From JABWBR01 sp036741235 (lineage in GTDB: Bacteria > Bacteroidota > Bacteroidia > Chitinophagales > Saprospiraceae), in contig DAINSQ010000066.1 in the NCBI GenBank assembly GCA_036741235.1, forward strand, positions 1 to 24,841: a stretch of 24,841 nt of DNA. Direction: 5' to 3'. A program made the position numbers and the translations under genes. Under the pieces are notes generated by a model, which was not told the DNA's origin, did no database searches, and worked only from the letters and a program-made list of their open reading frames with translations. This document shows positions 7,615-17,200 of the stretch, piece after piece. Numbering within the stretch: position 1 is the first letter of the stretch; every line of letters starts with the position of its first letter.

Positions 7615-9372
7615 TTACGATTGATACAAGGTTTCGATTTGTTTGGCGTATAATTCCAGAATCCGGGAGCGCACCAATTTCAGGGTATAGGTGAGGGTGC
7701 CCGATTCTACCGACCATTCCTGCTCTACCAGGTGAAACTTGCGGATAGTTTGAAAATTGGGCAATCCGGCGTTGAGCGTTTCTACTTCGTCGCTGATTTT
7801 CTGTTTTACCTTGATATTGTGCACCATATACTGCGGGCTGGTCCAGTGAATATTGTTTTCGCGGCACCACAATTCGAGCCATTCGAAGTTGGGTTTGATG
7901 AGGGCGGTCAGGTAGGGCCGCTGAAAACCGATGATCATTATTTGCTCAATAAAAGGCGACTCGCGAAAATAGTTTTCGAGTGTCAGCGGAGTGATATACT
8001 TGCCTGCCGAAGTTTTGAAAATATCTTTTTTCCTGTCGGTAATTTGCAGGAAACGTTTGCGCACAAAGCGCCCTACATCGCCGGTGCGAAACCAGCCTTC
8101 GGCGTCAATGGCTTCGCGAGTGGCCTCCGGCTGTCGGTAATAGCCCATCATGACATTGGGGCCGCGCACCAGTATTTCGCCTTCGCCGTTTTCATCGGGT
8201 TGGTCGATACGCACTTCCACGCCGGGCAGCGGCAGGCCCACGGTGCCAAAGGCGTATAAGCCGGGCGTAAAATGGTTGAGCGAAATAACCGGCGAAGTTT
8301 CGGTCATGCCGTAACCTTCCCGCACGCGAATGCCCATTGCGGAGAGCAGCCTTCCCAACTCGGGGCGCAGCCAGGCGGCGCCGACCGCAATGCCTTCTAC
8401 CCTGCCGCCCAGACGGCGGGTAAAATGCCGGAAGACCAGCAGCCTGGCCATCAGCAACTGGAACTGGTAAAAAAAGCGCAATCCCGGCCTTTCACGGTAC
8501 TGGCGACCGAGTTGAAGCGCCCAGTCGATAATTTTTTTGCCCAGCCATCCTTTTTTGGAGCGGGCGGTCAGGATTTGCTCGTACATTTTTTCGACGATAC
8601 GCGGTACAGCGGTAAAAAAATGCGGGCGAATATCCTGAAATGCCTGCACGAGATAATCCCGGTCGCTCAAAAAAGCCAGTCCGGCGCCGGAAGCAATGTA
8701 GGTATAAATGGCTATGCGCTCGAAAATGTGACTAAAAGGCAGCAGGCTCAGGCCCGTTTTTTCGTAGTTGAGCGGCAATATCGGCAGCAAGGCGCGCAGG
8801 TTGCTCACCAGGTTGTTGTGGCTCAGCATAACGCCTTTGGGCATGCCGGTTGAACCTGAGGTATAGACGATAACGGCAAGGTCGCCGGGTTGTACGGCGG
8901 CCCGGCGCTGCTCCAGGATACCTGCATCGGTATTTTTTCCTTTTTCGAGCCAGTAGTCGAAGCTGCCGGGGTCGTCGGCAGGGGCTTCGAGCAACAAAAA
9001 ACGGGTTTCGCTGCGGCCTTTTACGTCCGGTAACGACAGGCAGAAACAAAGCCGGGTATCGGTTTGATCTAAAATATAGCGCAACTGTGCATTTGAAGAA
9101 AACTCGGGAACGGGAGTAGCCACGGCGCCGATTTGCTGGATGGCCAGGTCGAGCAACACCCATTTTGCCGTCGCCAGTCCGGGCATCATCAGCACCCGGT
9201 CGCCGGGTTGTACGCCCAGGGCTAACAAAGCCAGGCTGTATTGCTCTGCGCGCGCTACGCAGTCTTGCGTGCTGTATTCCGCCCATCGCCCGTTTTCGCG
9301 GCTCACCAGGGCCCGCGAGTGGGGGTATTTATCCAGTTGAAAGCGCAATATGTCAAACGTTCTGGTTATCAT
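7615..9372 (-). CDS. Long-chain fatty acid-CoA ligase (AMP-forming)
   Basis: This 585-residue member of the adenylate-forming superfamily activates fatty acids to acyl-CoA through an acyl-AMP intermediate in the cytoplasm or at the inner membrane face. Visible motifs are the P-loop YTSGSTGMPKG (170-180), GYGMTETSP (353-361), a TGD (about 430), the hinge DRKKDIFKTSAGKYI (about 446-460), and the C-terminal lysine motif GTLTYTLKL (about 557-565). These fit FadD15/FAA-type ligases, and the length is typical for bacterial members. The ATG overlaps the upstream hydrolase stop as ATGA (9369-9372), which indicates translational coupling. Together with two alpha/beta hydrolases and an SDR on the same strand, this suggests a role in recycling fatty acids released from lipids. 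The substrate chain length is inferred from family only. Confidence 0.92.
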   Translation of the reverse strand: MITRTFDILRFQLDKYPHSRALVSRENGRWAEYSTQDCVARAEQYSLALLALGVQPGDRVLMMPGLATAKWVLLDLAIQQIGAVATPVPEFSSNAQLRYILDQTDTRLCFCLSLPDVKGRSETRFLLLEAPADDPGSFDYWLEKGKNTDAGILEQRRAAVQPGDLAVIVYTSGSTGMPKGVMLSHNNLVSNLRALLPILPLNYEKTGLSLLPFSHIFERIAIYTYIASGAGLAFLSDRDYLVQAFQDIRPHFFTAVPRIVEKMYEQILTARSKKGWLGKKIIDWALQLGRQYRERPGLRFFYQFQLLMARLLVFRHFTRRLGGRVEGIAVGAAWLRPELGRLLSAMGIRVREGYGMTETSPVISLNHFTPGLYAFGTVGLPLPGVEVRIDQPDENGEGEILVRGPNVMMGYYRQPEATREAIDAEGWFRTGDVGRFVRKRFLQITDRKKDIFKTSAGKYITPLTLENYFRESPFIEQIMIIGFQRPYLTALIKPNFEWLELWCRENNIHWTSPQYMVHNIKVKQKISDEVETLNAGLPNFQTIRKFHLVEQEWSVESGTLTYTLKLVRSRILELYAKQIETLYQS

Positions 9373-10190
9373 ACGGAAGGTTTGACGGGTTCGTAAAAGC
9401 CGTTGAGCAAATCGTAGAGGTATTCGTGGTAGGCGGGGAATTCGGGCAGGTTGTTGTGCCCGCCGCCTTCAATGGTCAGCAATTGCACCAATGCGGGATT
9501 AATTTGCTGAAGCATCTGGCTGTGGCGGTATGGTATCAGCTTGTCGCGATTGCCGTGCAGTATAAACACCGGCGATTCTATTTTTTTTAAATAAAAATCC
9601 GTTCTGATCTGGTAACGCAAGAGCAAACGCAGGGGCAAAATAAAAGCGTAGCGCTTGATCTGATGGTAGAAACTGTAATAAGGCGAATCGAGGATAAGCA
9701 TGCGGGGGCGGTTCCAGGAAGCCACCCTGGCGGCAATGCCGGAACCCAAAGAGCGGCCGTATACGACAATGGATTGTTCGGGATACAATTTGAGGAGTTC
9801 GCGGTACAACATCTGGGCATCGCTGTACAAAATACTCTCCGAGCGCCGGCCCCTGCTTTTTCCAAAGCCCCGGTAATCCATCATAAAAAAATCGTAGCCG
9901 TTGCTCATAAAATCGCGCGCAAACTTGCCCCAGCCTTTGATGCTGCGCGAATTGCCTTTGAGGTAGTATATCACGCCGCGGCTGTTGGGCACCCGAAAAT
10001 GGACGGCATTGATGAGGCCCCCATCCTCCATGTCGAAGGTTTTTTCCTCAAAATCAAAGGGATATTGGTATTGAAATTCGTGCGGCAGGATTTCAGGACG
10101 AAAAAAAAAGTAGTGCTGAAAAAAATAAAAAAACACGCCGAACGACGCATAAACAAGCGCGACCATAGATAGCGTGTAATACAGGGCCAT
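9369..10190 (-). CDS. Membrane-anchored alpha/beta hydrolase (ABHD13/17-like), copy 2
   Basis: This 273-residue protein has one N-terminal membrane segment (about 4-30) and a serine-hydrolase domain. The nucleophile is Ser147 in YGRSLGSG, the acid is Asp216 in HGNRDKLIP, and the base is His245 in GGGHNNL. The oxyanion-hole segment reads YYLKGNSRSIKGWG, where the neighbouring paralogue has LYFHGNADNLQRWG. The usual His of the HG motif is Lys here, an oddity that may change activity. Family members hydrolyse acyl esters or thioesters, and the substrate is unknown. The stop overlaps the acyl-CoA ligase start by 4 bp, so the products are probably made together. The domain probably faces one side of the inner membrane; its orientation cannot be settled from sequence. 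Confidence 0.9.
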   Translation of the reverse strand: MALYYTLSMVALVYASFGVFFYFFQHYFFFRPEILPHEFQYQYPFDFEEKTFDMEDGGLINAVHFRVPNSRGVIYYLKGNSRSIKGWGKFARDFMSNGYDFFMMDYRGFGKSRGRRSESILYSDAQMLYRELLKLYPEQSIVVYGRSLGSGIAARVASWNRPRMLILDSPYYSFYHQIKRYAFILPLRLLLRYQIRTDFYLKKIESPVFILHGNRDKLIPYRHSQMLQQINPALVQLLTIEGGGHNNLPEFPAYHEYLYDLLNGFYEPVKPSV

Positions 10191-10236
10191 AGGCGATTGT
10201 ATAAATCGACTGGAAGGTAAATCAATTTTCGGGAAT

Positions 10237-11040
10237 TTAATGGAGCAACAGCTTCAATTTATCGTGATACAAGGCGTAATCGCTTAAATTCTTGTGCCCT
10301 GCACCCTGTATGGTGATAAAACGGTCGTTGCCCACCACCTCGCGAAGTTGGAGCGCCAGGCGATAAGGGGTGGTCCAATCATTAGTGCCATGAAACACAG
10401 TAACGGGATAATCTACCGCTTTCACATAATCTTTTACCGGAAAATTGGTTTTCAACGGAATGGGCAATAACAACTGAAATGCCCGGTAGCGAAACAGATC
10501 GGGGATACTGGTATAGGGCGTTTCCAGTATCAGTTGCTGCGCAGGTTGCCGGGCTGCCAGCCAGGAGGCGACACCGGTACCCAGCGATCGCCCGTAGATG
10601 ACAATGCTGTCGGCGGCATATCGCTTGCGCGCCCAGTCGAAGGCCAGGGCAGCGCTGTGATAGCAATTGGTTTCAGAGGGTTTACCCGGGCTTTTGCCGT
10701 AACCGGGGTAATCAACGGCCAGCACGCTGTAGCCCAGGCGCGTAAAGTCGCCGGCGTGTTTTCCCCAGCGTTGCAGGTTGTCGGCGTTGCCGTGAAAGTA
10801 TAATACGATGCCTTTCGACTCAGCAGGCGCAGGAAAATACAAGGCATTAACCCGTAATTGCGCAGATGTATCCGCTAAAAAAAATTCTTCAAATGGCCGA
10901 TCAAATTGAAAGGCATAATCGGACAATAACCCGTCGGGCTGGAAAACGACGCGCTCGTGCATCAGATATACCAGCAAAACTATGGCCAGGTATCCCGCAG
11001 CCAGATATAAGATCATTTTTCTTGCTATGGATGAATGCAT
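10237..11040 (-). CDS. Membrane-anchored alpha/beta hydrolase (ABHD13/17-like), copy 1
   Basis: This 267-residue paralogue of the following gene has the same layout: one N-terminal membrane helix (about 9-27) then a serine-hydrolase domain. It has HGN in the oxyanion loop (LYFHGNAD, 80-87), nucleophile Ser152 in YGRSLGTG, Asp221 in HGTNDWTTPY, and His249 in GAGHKNLSDY, so the triad is complete. I chose the ATG at 11040 (MHSSIARK), which overlaps the SDR stop by 16 bp. An upstream in-frame ATG at 11061 would add seven mostly charged residues and remains possible. A purine-rich GGGAGAAGAG precedes the chosen start. The role is probably an esterase or lipase acting on a lipid-like substrate, inferred from family and operon context. 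Confidence 0.9.
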   Translation of the reverse strand: MHSSIARKMILYLAAGYLAIVLLVYLMHERVVFQPDGLLSDYAFQFDRPFEEFFLADTSAQLRVNALYFPAPAESKGIVLYFHGNADNLQRWGKHAGDFTRLGYSVLAVDYPGYGKSPGKPSETNCYHSAALAFDWARKRYAADSIVIYGRSLGTGVASWLAARQPAQQLILETPYTSIPDLFRYRAFQLLLPIPLKTNFPVKDYVKAVDYPVTVFHGTNDWTTPYRLALQLREVVGNDRFITIQGAGHKNLSDYALYHDKLKLLLH

Positions 11041-12026
11041 GCCCCTTCGCTCTTCTCCCATAAACGCTTCCCCGCCTCCTCATCGTACACCTTCTCATCC
11101 ATTCTTTTTTCCGCCATCATGTGCAGATACACATTTGTACGACCTTCCATTTCGGGGGCGCAAGCCAGATAAACCAGGGGGGGAGCGGCTTTGGCCGGCG
11201 TTTGAAAAAAGAAAGTAAAAATAAAGCGCAGGAAGCGCCGCAGCAGCGGCGGCGCATCACGGATGATGTTGCTATTGACAGGCCCGGGGCAAACCGTAAA
11301 TACGCTCACGTCCACACGATCGTCTGTCTTCAGCCGGCGCGACAATTCGGTGGCGAAGGTATTGAGAATCAGCTTAAAGTAGCTATAGTTGTTGATACTG
11401 CCGCGCACGCCGTAATCGCGATAAACGCCCAGTTCGTCGAAGTCGATGGCAGAGGCGTTGCGATGGGAGTCGGAAGACGTAATGATAATGCGGGGCCGCG
11501 GCGCGCCTGCCCGTGGGTTGCCGGCAAAATTGGCATTGGGAATAACGCCGTCTGAGAGCAGCCTGTTCAATAACACATAGGTCGACAGGTAATTGACGGT
11601 GAACATCTCGTCGAGTCCCTGCGGCGTTTTGCGGGCGCGGGGCGGCGTCACACCGGCATTGCAGTGTACCACATCCAGTTTTACTCCGCTATCGCGCAGC
11701 GTATCTGCGAGATGATGCACCGAGTCCAGGTCGGCCAGGTCGACGTGCAACATGGCTATATTCGGATTGCCGCTGAGCGCTTTGATTTGCTCGCCTACCT
11801 GCGGAATGCCGCTGCGACAGGCCAGCAAAAGGTGAGCGCCGCGACGCGCCAGTTCGAGCGCCAGGGCATAGCCTACCCCTGAACTGGCGCCGGTGATCAG
11901 GCAGTTGCGGCCGTCCAGCCTGTCGCTGTCTGCCAACGGCCTTATATTCGTCTGCCTGCGAAAAAATTCCAGTGTGCCGACTAAAACAGCCTCTACAGGA
12001 TTGCGAAATCTTCCGTGTGTTGCCAT
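11025..12026 (-). CDS. Short-chain dehydrogenase/reductase, retinol-dehydrogenase-like
   Basis: This 333-residue NAD(P)-dependent oxidoreductase has the classical SDR pattern: cofactor-binding TGASSGVG (45-52), HVDLADLDSV (acidic turn, 94-103), CNAG (122-125) where NNAG is usual, ITSSDS (182-187) with the catalytic Ser, and Tyr214-x-x-x-Lys218. CPGPV (246-250) follows the active site. The extended C-terminus and overall order resemble the retinol dehydrogenase / WW-domain oxidoreductase / protochlorophyllide reductase branch, which acts on long hydrophobic alcohols or aldehydes. It is the first gene of the minus-strand block and overlaps the next gene by 16 bp. The 129-bp spacer to the divergent secreted-protein gene must hold promoters for both directions, but I found no convincing TAnnTTTG box there. 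Confidence 0.9.
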   Translation of the reverse strand: MATHGRFRNPVEAVLVGTLEFFRRQTNIRPLADSDRLDGRNCLITGASSGVGYALALELARRGAHLLLACRSGIPQVGEQIKALSGNPNIAMLHVDLADLDSVHHLADTLRDSGVKLDVVHCNAGVTPPRARKTPQGLDEMFTVNYLSTYVLLNRLLSDGVIPNANFAGNPRAGAPRPRIIITSSDSHRNASAIDFDELGVYRDYGVRGSINNYSYFKLILNTFATELSRRLKTDDRVDVSVFTVCPGPVNSNIIRDAPPLLRRFLRFIFTFFFQTPAKAAPPLVYLACAPEMEGRTNVYLHMMAEKRMDEKVYDEEAGKRLWEKSEGACIHP

Positions 12027-12155
12027 GTTATCAGAACCGGGGAGAATGCCGGATTTTTGACAAAAAAGTAATTAAACTATTGAAAAATCATGCAATTTAT
12101 TATTTTCAATTCCCGTAAGTATCCATTTTTCATCATAAATAAAAATCCAATTGCT

Positions 12156-14069
12156 ATGAAATTAACTCGACTACTACTTGGGTTGGCCGCCATAAGCATA
12201 TGCGCCCCCTCGTGGGCTCAACAGACGCCGCCGAAGGTCAGGCCTGCCCTGCGCCAAAGCGCTGTTATGACCAATCAGTTGGAAACGGGCATTTGGGATG
12301 CCCAGCCGGGCACGGAAGCTCCCCGCCCCCTTTTCCCCGTCAATGCCAATGGCTCTCGCACGCCCAACCGCGAAGTGATCATCGGCACTACCACTTATGA
12401 CCTGCAATCCAATAGTTCGGTTTGCAAACGAATCTCTGAATACGGCAACAAAATTGCGGGTACCTGGAGTACTTCCAACCAGGCCTCCGGCTGGACTGAC
12501 CGCGGTTCGGGTTACAATAACTACAACGGTGCAACCTGGGGGCAGCCGCCCGCCGCCCGCCTCGAATCGGAGCGCACCGGCTGGCCCAATCACATCTTCA
12601 AAGGCGACGGCAGCGAGTTTATTGTATCGCACACCAATACTTACCGGCTCAAAGTTCTCTCAAGAGGAGCTAACGGCGGCGCCTGGGCGGAATCGCTCAT
12701 TCCTACTTCTACCCCCAACGGCACTTTGTGGCCGCGCGCAGCCGTTGGCGGCGATGACAATCAAACTATCCATGTTATTGCCATTACCGCGCCCTCAAGC
12801 CTTAACGGCGCTATCTATGAAGGCGTCGACGGGCATATCCTTTATTACCGTTCGCAAGACGGCGGCCTGACCTGGGATGTCACCGATGGCGTCATTCCCG
12901 GCCTCGACAGTACCAACTACGCCTTTGGCCGTGCCGACAATTATTACATCGACGCCCGCGGCGACGTGGTAGCCATCGGCGTTTTTCACCAGTGGAGCGA
13001 CCTGAGAATCTTTAAATCCGACGACGGCGGCGATACCTGGACTTCCTCCACTGTGCTCGAATTTCCGCTGGAACGTTATAACATTGACGACGGCTATACC
13101 ACCGCCGATATTTTTGACGACCCCGACGCTCCCGATACCCTCGCCATTCTGACTAGCGACGAAACCGGCACGGTTATAGTAGATGAAACCGGACTTGTAC
13201 ACTGTTTTTTCGGACTAATGTACGTTCAGGATGCGGATACGACGGATGCCCTATGGTCTTATTTCCCCGCCACCAACGGCCTGGCCTACTGGAATGAAAC
13301 CCGCGGCGATAATAATGCCATTGTAGCCGCCAGCGCCCCTGACCTCAACGGCAATGATACGCTCGATATTAATGGTATCGCCAACATTGCGCTTTACTTT
13401 ACTTCCCTGGCTTCGCAACCCAGCGCCGCCATTGACGCAAGCGGCAATATTTACGTGGTGTATTCGGCTGTTATGGAAGGCGAGCAATTCTTCAACACCG
13501 AAGACGAACAACACTACCGGCACCTGTTTATCACGGTGTCTTCCGACCTCGGCGAAACCTGGTCGGAACCCTACGACCTGATCAACGCAGATATCATGAC
13601 CGAACCCGACCTGACGGATTTCGTAGAAGCGGTATTCCCCAGTATTGTCAGGGATGTATCCGATAGCCTGCGACTGGTATTCCAATACGATTTCCGTCCC
13701 GGGCTTGTGGTGCGCGGCGACCTGGACCCCTCCGAGTTAAATTATATCAGCTATGTAAGCGTTCCGCTGGAAGAACTCGGCATTGTGGGTACCAAAGAAG
13801 TGGTAAAACCCGATTTCTTCAACCTGCTGGCACAACCCAACCCGACGAACGGCGTGTTGAATGTGTCGTTTGATTTGGCAACACAGTCCGTAACGACTAT
13901 CGATTTGCTCAATGCAACGGGCCAATACGTCGACAAACTAAGCCAATCGGATCTCGGCGCCGGGCCGCATCAGTTCCAATTTGACTTGGGCGCATTGCCC
14001 AAAGGCCTTTATATCCTGCGCCTGGTAGCCGACAACAAAGTGACGACAAGCCGGTTGATCAAGCAGTAA
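12156..14069 (+). CDS. Secreted Asp-box (sialidase-like) protein with type IX sorting domain
   Basis: This 637-residue exported protein starts with a Sec signal peptide (MKLTRLLLGLAAISICAPSWA, cleavage near residue 21). The body carries at least three Asp-box (BNR) motifs of the S-x-D-x-G-x-T-W type: SQDGGLTW (about 231), SDDGGDTW (about 288) and SSDLGETW (about 461). These mark beta-propeller blades as in sialidases and related exo-enzymes. I see no confident sialidase catalytic arginine triad, so the enzymatic role is open. The last 80 residues form a T9SS type A sorting domain (AQPNPTNGVLNVSF, then LPKGLYILRL and TTSRLIKQ), predicting outer-membrane passage by the type IX system. An in-frame ATG at 12090 would add 22 residues before the signal peptide and is rejected. 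Confidence 0.9.
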   Translation: MKLTRLLLGLAAISICAPSWAQQTPPKVRPALRQSAVMTNQLETGIWDAQPGTEAPRPLFPVNANGSRTPNREVIIGTTTYDLQSNSSVCKRISEYGNKIAGTWSTSNQASGWTDRGSGYNNYNGATWGQPPAARLESERTGWPNHIFKGDGSEFIVSHTNTYRLKVLSRGANGGAWAESLIPTSTPNGTLWPRAAVGGDDNQTIHVIAITAPSSLNGAIYEGVDGHILYYRSQDGGLTWDVTDGVIPGLDSTNYAFGRADNYYIDARGDVVAIGVFHQWSDLRIFKSDDGGDTWTSSTVLEFPLERYNIDDGYTTADIFDDPDAPDTLAILTSDETGTVIVDETGLVHCFFGLMYVQDADTTDALWSYFPATNGLAYWNETRGDNNAIVAASAPDLNGNDTLDINGIANIALYFTSLASQPSAAIDASGNIYVVYSAVMEGEQFFNTEDEQHYRHLFITVSSDLGETWSEPYDLINADIMTEPDLTDFVEAVFPSIVRDVSDSLRLVFQYDFRPGLVVRGDLDPSELNYISYVSVPLEELGIVGTKEVVKPDFFNLLAQPNPTNGVLNVSFDLATQSVTTIDLLNATGQYVDKLSQSDLGAGPHQFQFDLGALPKGLYILRLVADNKVTTSRLIKQ

Positions 14070-14092
14070 AAATAAGTTATTCACCCCATCCG

Positions 14093-14140
14093 CATGCCAT
14101 ATCCTTTTCGCAAGGGTATGGCATGTTTATTTTGTTTTAT
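14093..14140 (+). terminator. Intrinsic terminator after the T9SS protein gene
   Basis: CATGCCATATCCTT (14093-14106) pairs with AAGGGTATGGCATG (14112-14125) over 14 bp, including one G-U pair, with the loop TTCGC. A T-rich tail (TTTATTTTGTTTTAT) follows at 14126-14140. It begins 24 bp after the stop codon. Confidence 0.88.
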
Positions 14141-14217
14141 AAAAAAATACAATGGAAGGCATTTTTTCTGAAATTGTGCTACGAAAACATACTCCCAAAA
14201 TTTAAAATCAACCACCT

Positions 14218-17200
14218 ATGCCCAGCCAAGCGCCATCCCAGTTGCACGCACTGCTCATTGCCATCAACAATTACCCCATTCCCCGACACCGGCTCAACGG
14301 CTGTATTGCCGACCGCGACGCTTTGAAAGGGTACCTTCAACAACGTTTCACACCGGATACCCCCACCAAACTCAATCTCAAAACGCTGACCGACCGGGAA
14401 GCCACAAAAAAAGGTATCATTGAGTCGTTTAGCCATTTTGACGCCGCCAAAGACGGCGACGTATGCCTGCTGTATTTCAGCGGCCACGGCTCGCAGTCGC
14501 CCGCAGCTCCCGAATTCAGACACCTCGACCCCGGCGGCATGTGCCAGTCGCTGGTCTGCTTCGATAGCCGGGTAGGCGGCAAAGACCTGATGGACAAAGA
14601 AATGTCGTACCTGCTCTGGAAAGCCACCAACGGGAAAAACATCCATTTTATCGCCATATTCGACTGCTGCCACTCCGGCACCATTACCCGCGAACTCACC
14701 GGTACTCCCCGCATGGCCGAGGCAAGCCCCGCCCCCTCAAAATTGGAAGACTATCACGGCTATCAGGACTATAAAAAAACGGAAGTCAACGGTCGACTGG
14801 AAGTGAGCCCTCCCCGCGGCCGCTATGTACAACTGGCTGCCGCCAAAGACAAAGAAACCGCCAAAGAGCTCAAAATCAACGGCCAAACCCGCGGCATTTT
14901 CACTTATAACCTGGTAGCCCTGCTGGAGCAAGCTGCCGATCAAATGAGCTATGAAGACCTGGCAAGCTCGCTGCGCCTGCGCATAGAAGGCAAAGTGCGC
15001 GAGCAAACGCCGCAACTCATCAGCACCGACCCCATCGACCAGCGCCTGCGCTTTCTGGGCGGCGCCGCACCCGCACAGTCGGCTTATTACAACGTAGTCT
15101 TCTCTCAGGGCCGATGGGTGCTCGACGCCGGCATCGTACAAGGCATACCCGCCGGCGGCGGAAGTGTGGCACTTGAAGACGGCACACCGGTAAAGGTTTT
15201 CCGGGTTGAGCAAAACCGCTCGGAAGTATCGGGCATGGAAACCAAAGATGCCAACAAAACTTATAAGGTAAGCGCTTCCAAATTTGCCATCCCAAAATTA
15301 GTACTGGCATTCGATCCCGATAGCGAAAAAGCCGGCGTGGACGTGATGAAGAAGACGCTCCAAACACTGGACTCCCCCTTCCTGTCCATCATCGACGACC
15401 CCGACAGCGCCGCCTACTGGATCAGGGCCGCCGAGCAATCGTACCGCCTGACACTGCCCTGCGAAGAACGCTCGCTGTTCCGAAGCGTGGAAGGTTATGC
15501 TACCGACAGCGCAGAGATTTTCCTGCGTGATGTAGAAAAAGTAGCCCGCTGGCGCAATCTGCTAGACCTGACCAACCCGCGCTCGACGATCAGTAGCGAT
15601 GAATTCAGCATACACGTTTATCGCTCTTTGCAAAATGGCAATGAGGAAGATAGCGTACCGCTAGAAGAAGTGGATTGGCGCAACAACCCCGTTTTCCGCT
15701 ACGATTTTATAGATCAAAAATGGGTGCGTCCGGCTGTTCAAATTAAAATAGCCAACAAAGGCAATCGCACGCTTTATGTGAGCGCACTCAACCTGAATGA
15801 CAAGTTTGCCATCAACAACAGCTTTCTGGCCCGGCAGGAATTAAAACCCAACGAAGAAGTCTGGCTTACCGATTTATACAAAAACCAGGTTTTCCGCACG
15901 ATACCGCTTACAGTCGATAAAACTTACCAAAGCTGGGGCGTCACCGAAAAAAAGGAATACTTCAAACTGTTTATCAGCACCGACCCCAACCTCAACACCG
16001 ATTTTTACAACCAAAAAGGGCTTGAACTCGAAACGGCCAAAGCCAGGGCCGGCCGCGAGGAAGGAGAACTTGACGATACCGCCAATCCCAATATCCCCGA
16101 CTGGCTCACCCGCGAAATCGCCCTGACCGTCGTTCGCCCCCTGGAGCAACAATCTATAAGCGCCGGACAGACAATTACGCTGCTCGATAAAATCAGTATC
16201 AAACCGCCGGCAGGCCTTTCGGCAAAAATTGCCCTGACACCCCGCGCCGAAGCCGAACGCTCGCTCGACGCAGGCGTGAATTTCAGCGAATTGTGGGGAT
16301 TCCAGGAAGTAGCCGAGCCTTATGCCATGACGCGCGGCCTCAACGACGCCCCGCCCCTGAGCGTACTCGAATTATACGAAGTACAAGGCGCCGATCAGGT
16401 TGATGCCGACCACCCGCTAACGATCGGTCTACAGGAACAAATCGGTGAAAGGGAGTTGATTATCCCCCTCGGTTTTGATCCCGAAACGGGGACCTATTAC
16501 CCGCTCGGCGCCACTACCGCTGAAGGCGAGGTTCATATCGAAACCTTGCCCGAAGAAACGCCCGCCGGCACGCGTAGCCTTGGCGGCTCTATCAAAATAT
16601 TCTTCCACAAAGTCGTTTTGTCGAAATTGGGGTATGAATACCAGCACCCCCAACTGGCCGTCGCCGATTTTACTACAAAACCTGAAGACAAAGAACGCGA
16701 CGAAACAGCCTTCAGCTACATCACTGATGCGGCTACCGTAAAAGCCAGGGTGGCTGGCGCCAACAAGATCATCTTGTTTATTCACGGCATCATCGGAGAT
16801 ACCACGTTAATGCCCACGTCGCTGGCGCTCATCAAAGACGACAATGGCAATACGGCGCTAAGTCGCTATGATCTCGTATTGACTTTCGACTACGAAAATC
16901 TCAATACGCCGATTGAGCAGACTGCAAAGGATTTAAAAAGCAGGTTAATAGCTGCGGGCCTCGGCGAAGGTCATGGCAAACACCTCACCATAGTGGCCCA
17001 CTCCATGGGCGGCCTCGTGAGCCGCTGGATGATCGAGAAAGAAGGCGGCAACGCCATTGTCACGCGGTTGGTACAGGTAGGCACGCCCAACGCCGGTTCG
17101 CCCTGGGCCGACGTATACGAGCTAGCCAGCGTGCTGCTGGCCAGAGCCGTCAATGGCGCCGCTTTCCTGAAACCTTACTTGCTGCCGCTGTCATTGTTGG

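Noticed and set aside
7559..7882. In-frame N-terminal extension of the GH3 beta-glucosidase
   Set aside because: It overlaps the 3' end of the acyl-CoA ligase gene in another frame and has no signal or domain character; the signal peptide beginning at 7558 gives the natural start.
8272..8853. 193-codon open frame on the plus strand
   Set aside because: It is antisense to the central part of the acyl-CoA ligase, whose motifs are clear; the translated product has no family resemblance.
12090..12155. Upstream ATG start for the T9SS protein
   Set aside because: It would place 22 residues before a clean signal peptide and spoil the expected N-terminal layout.
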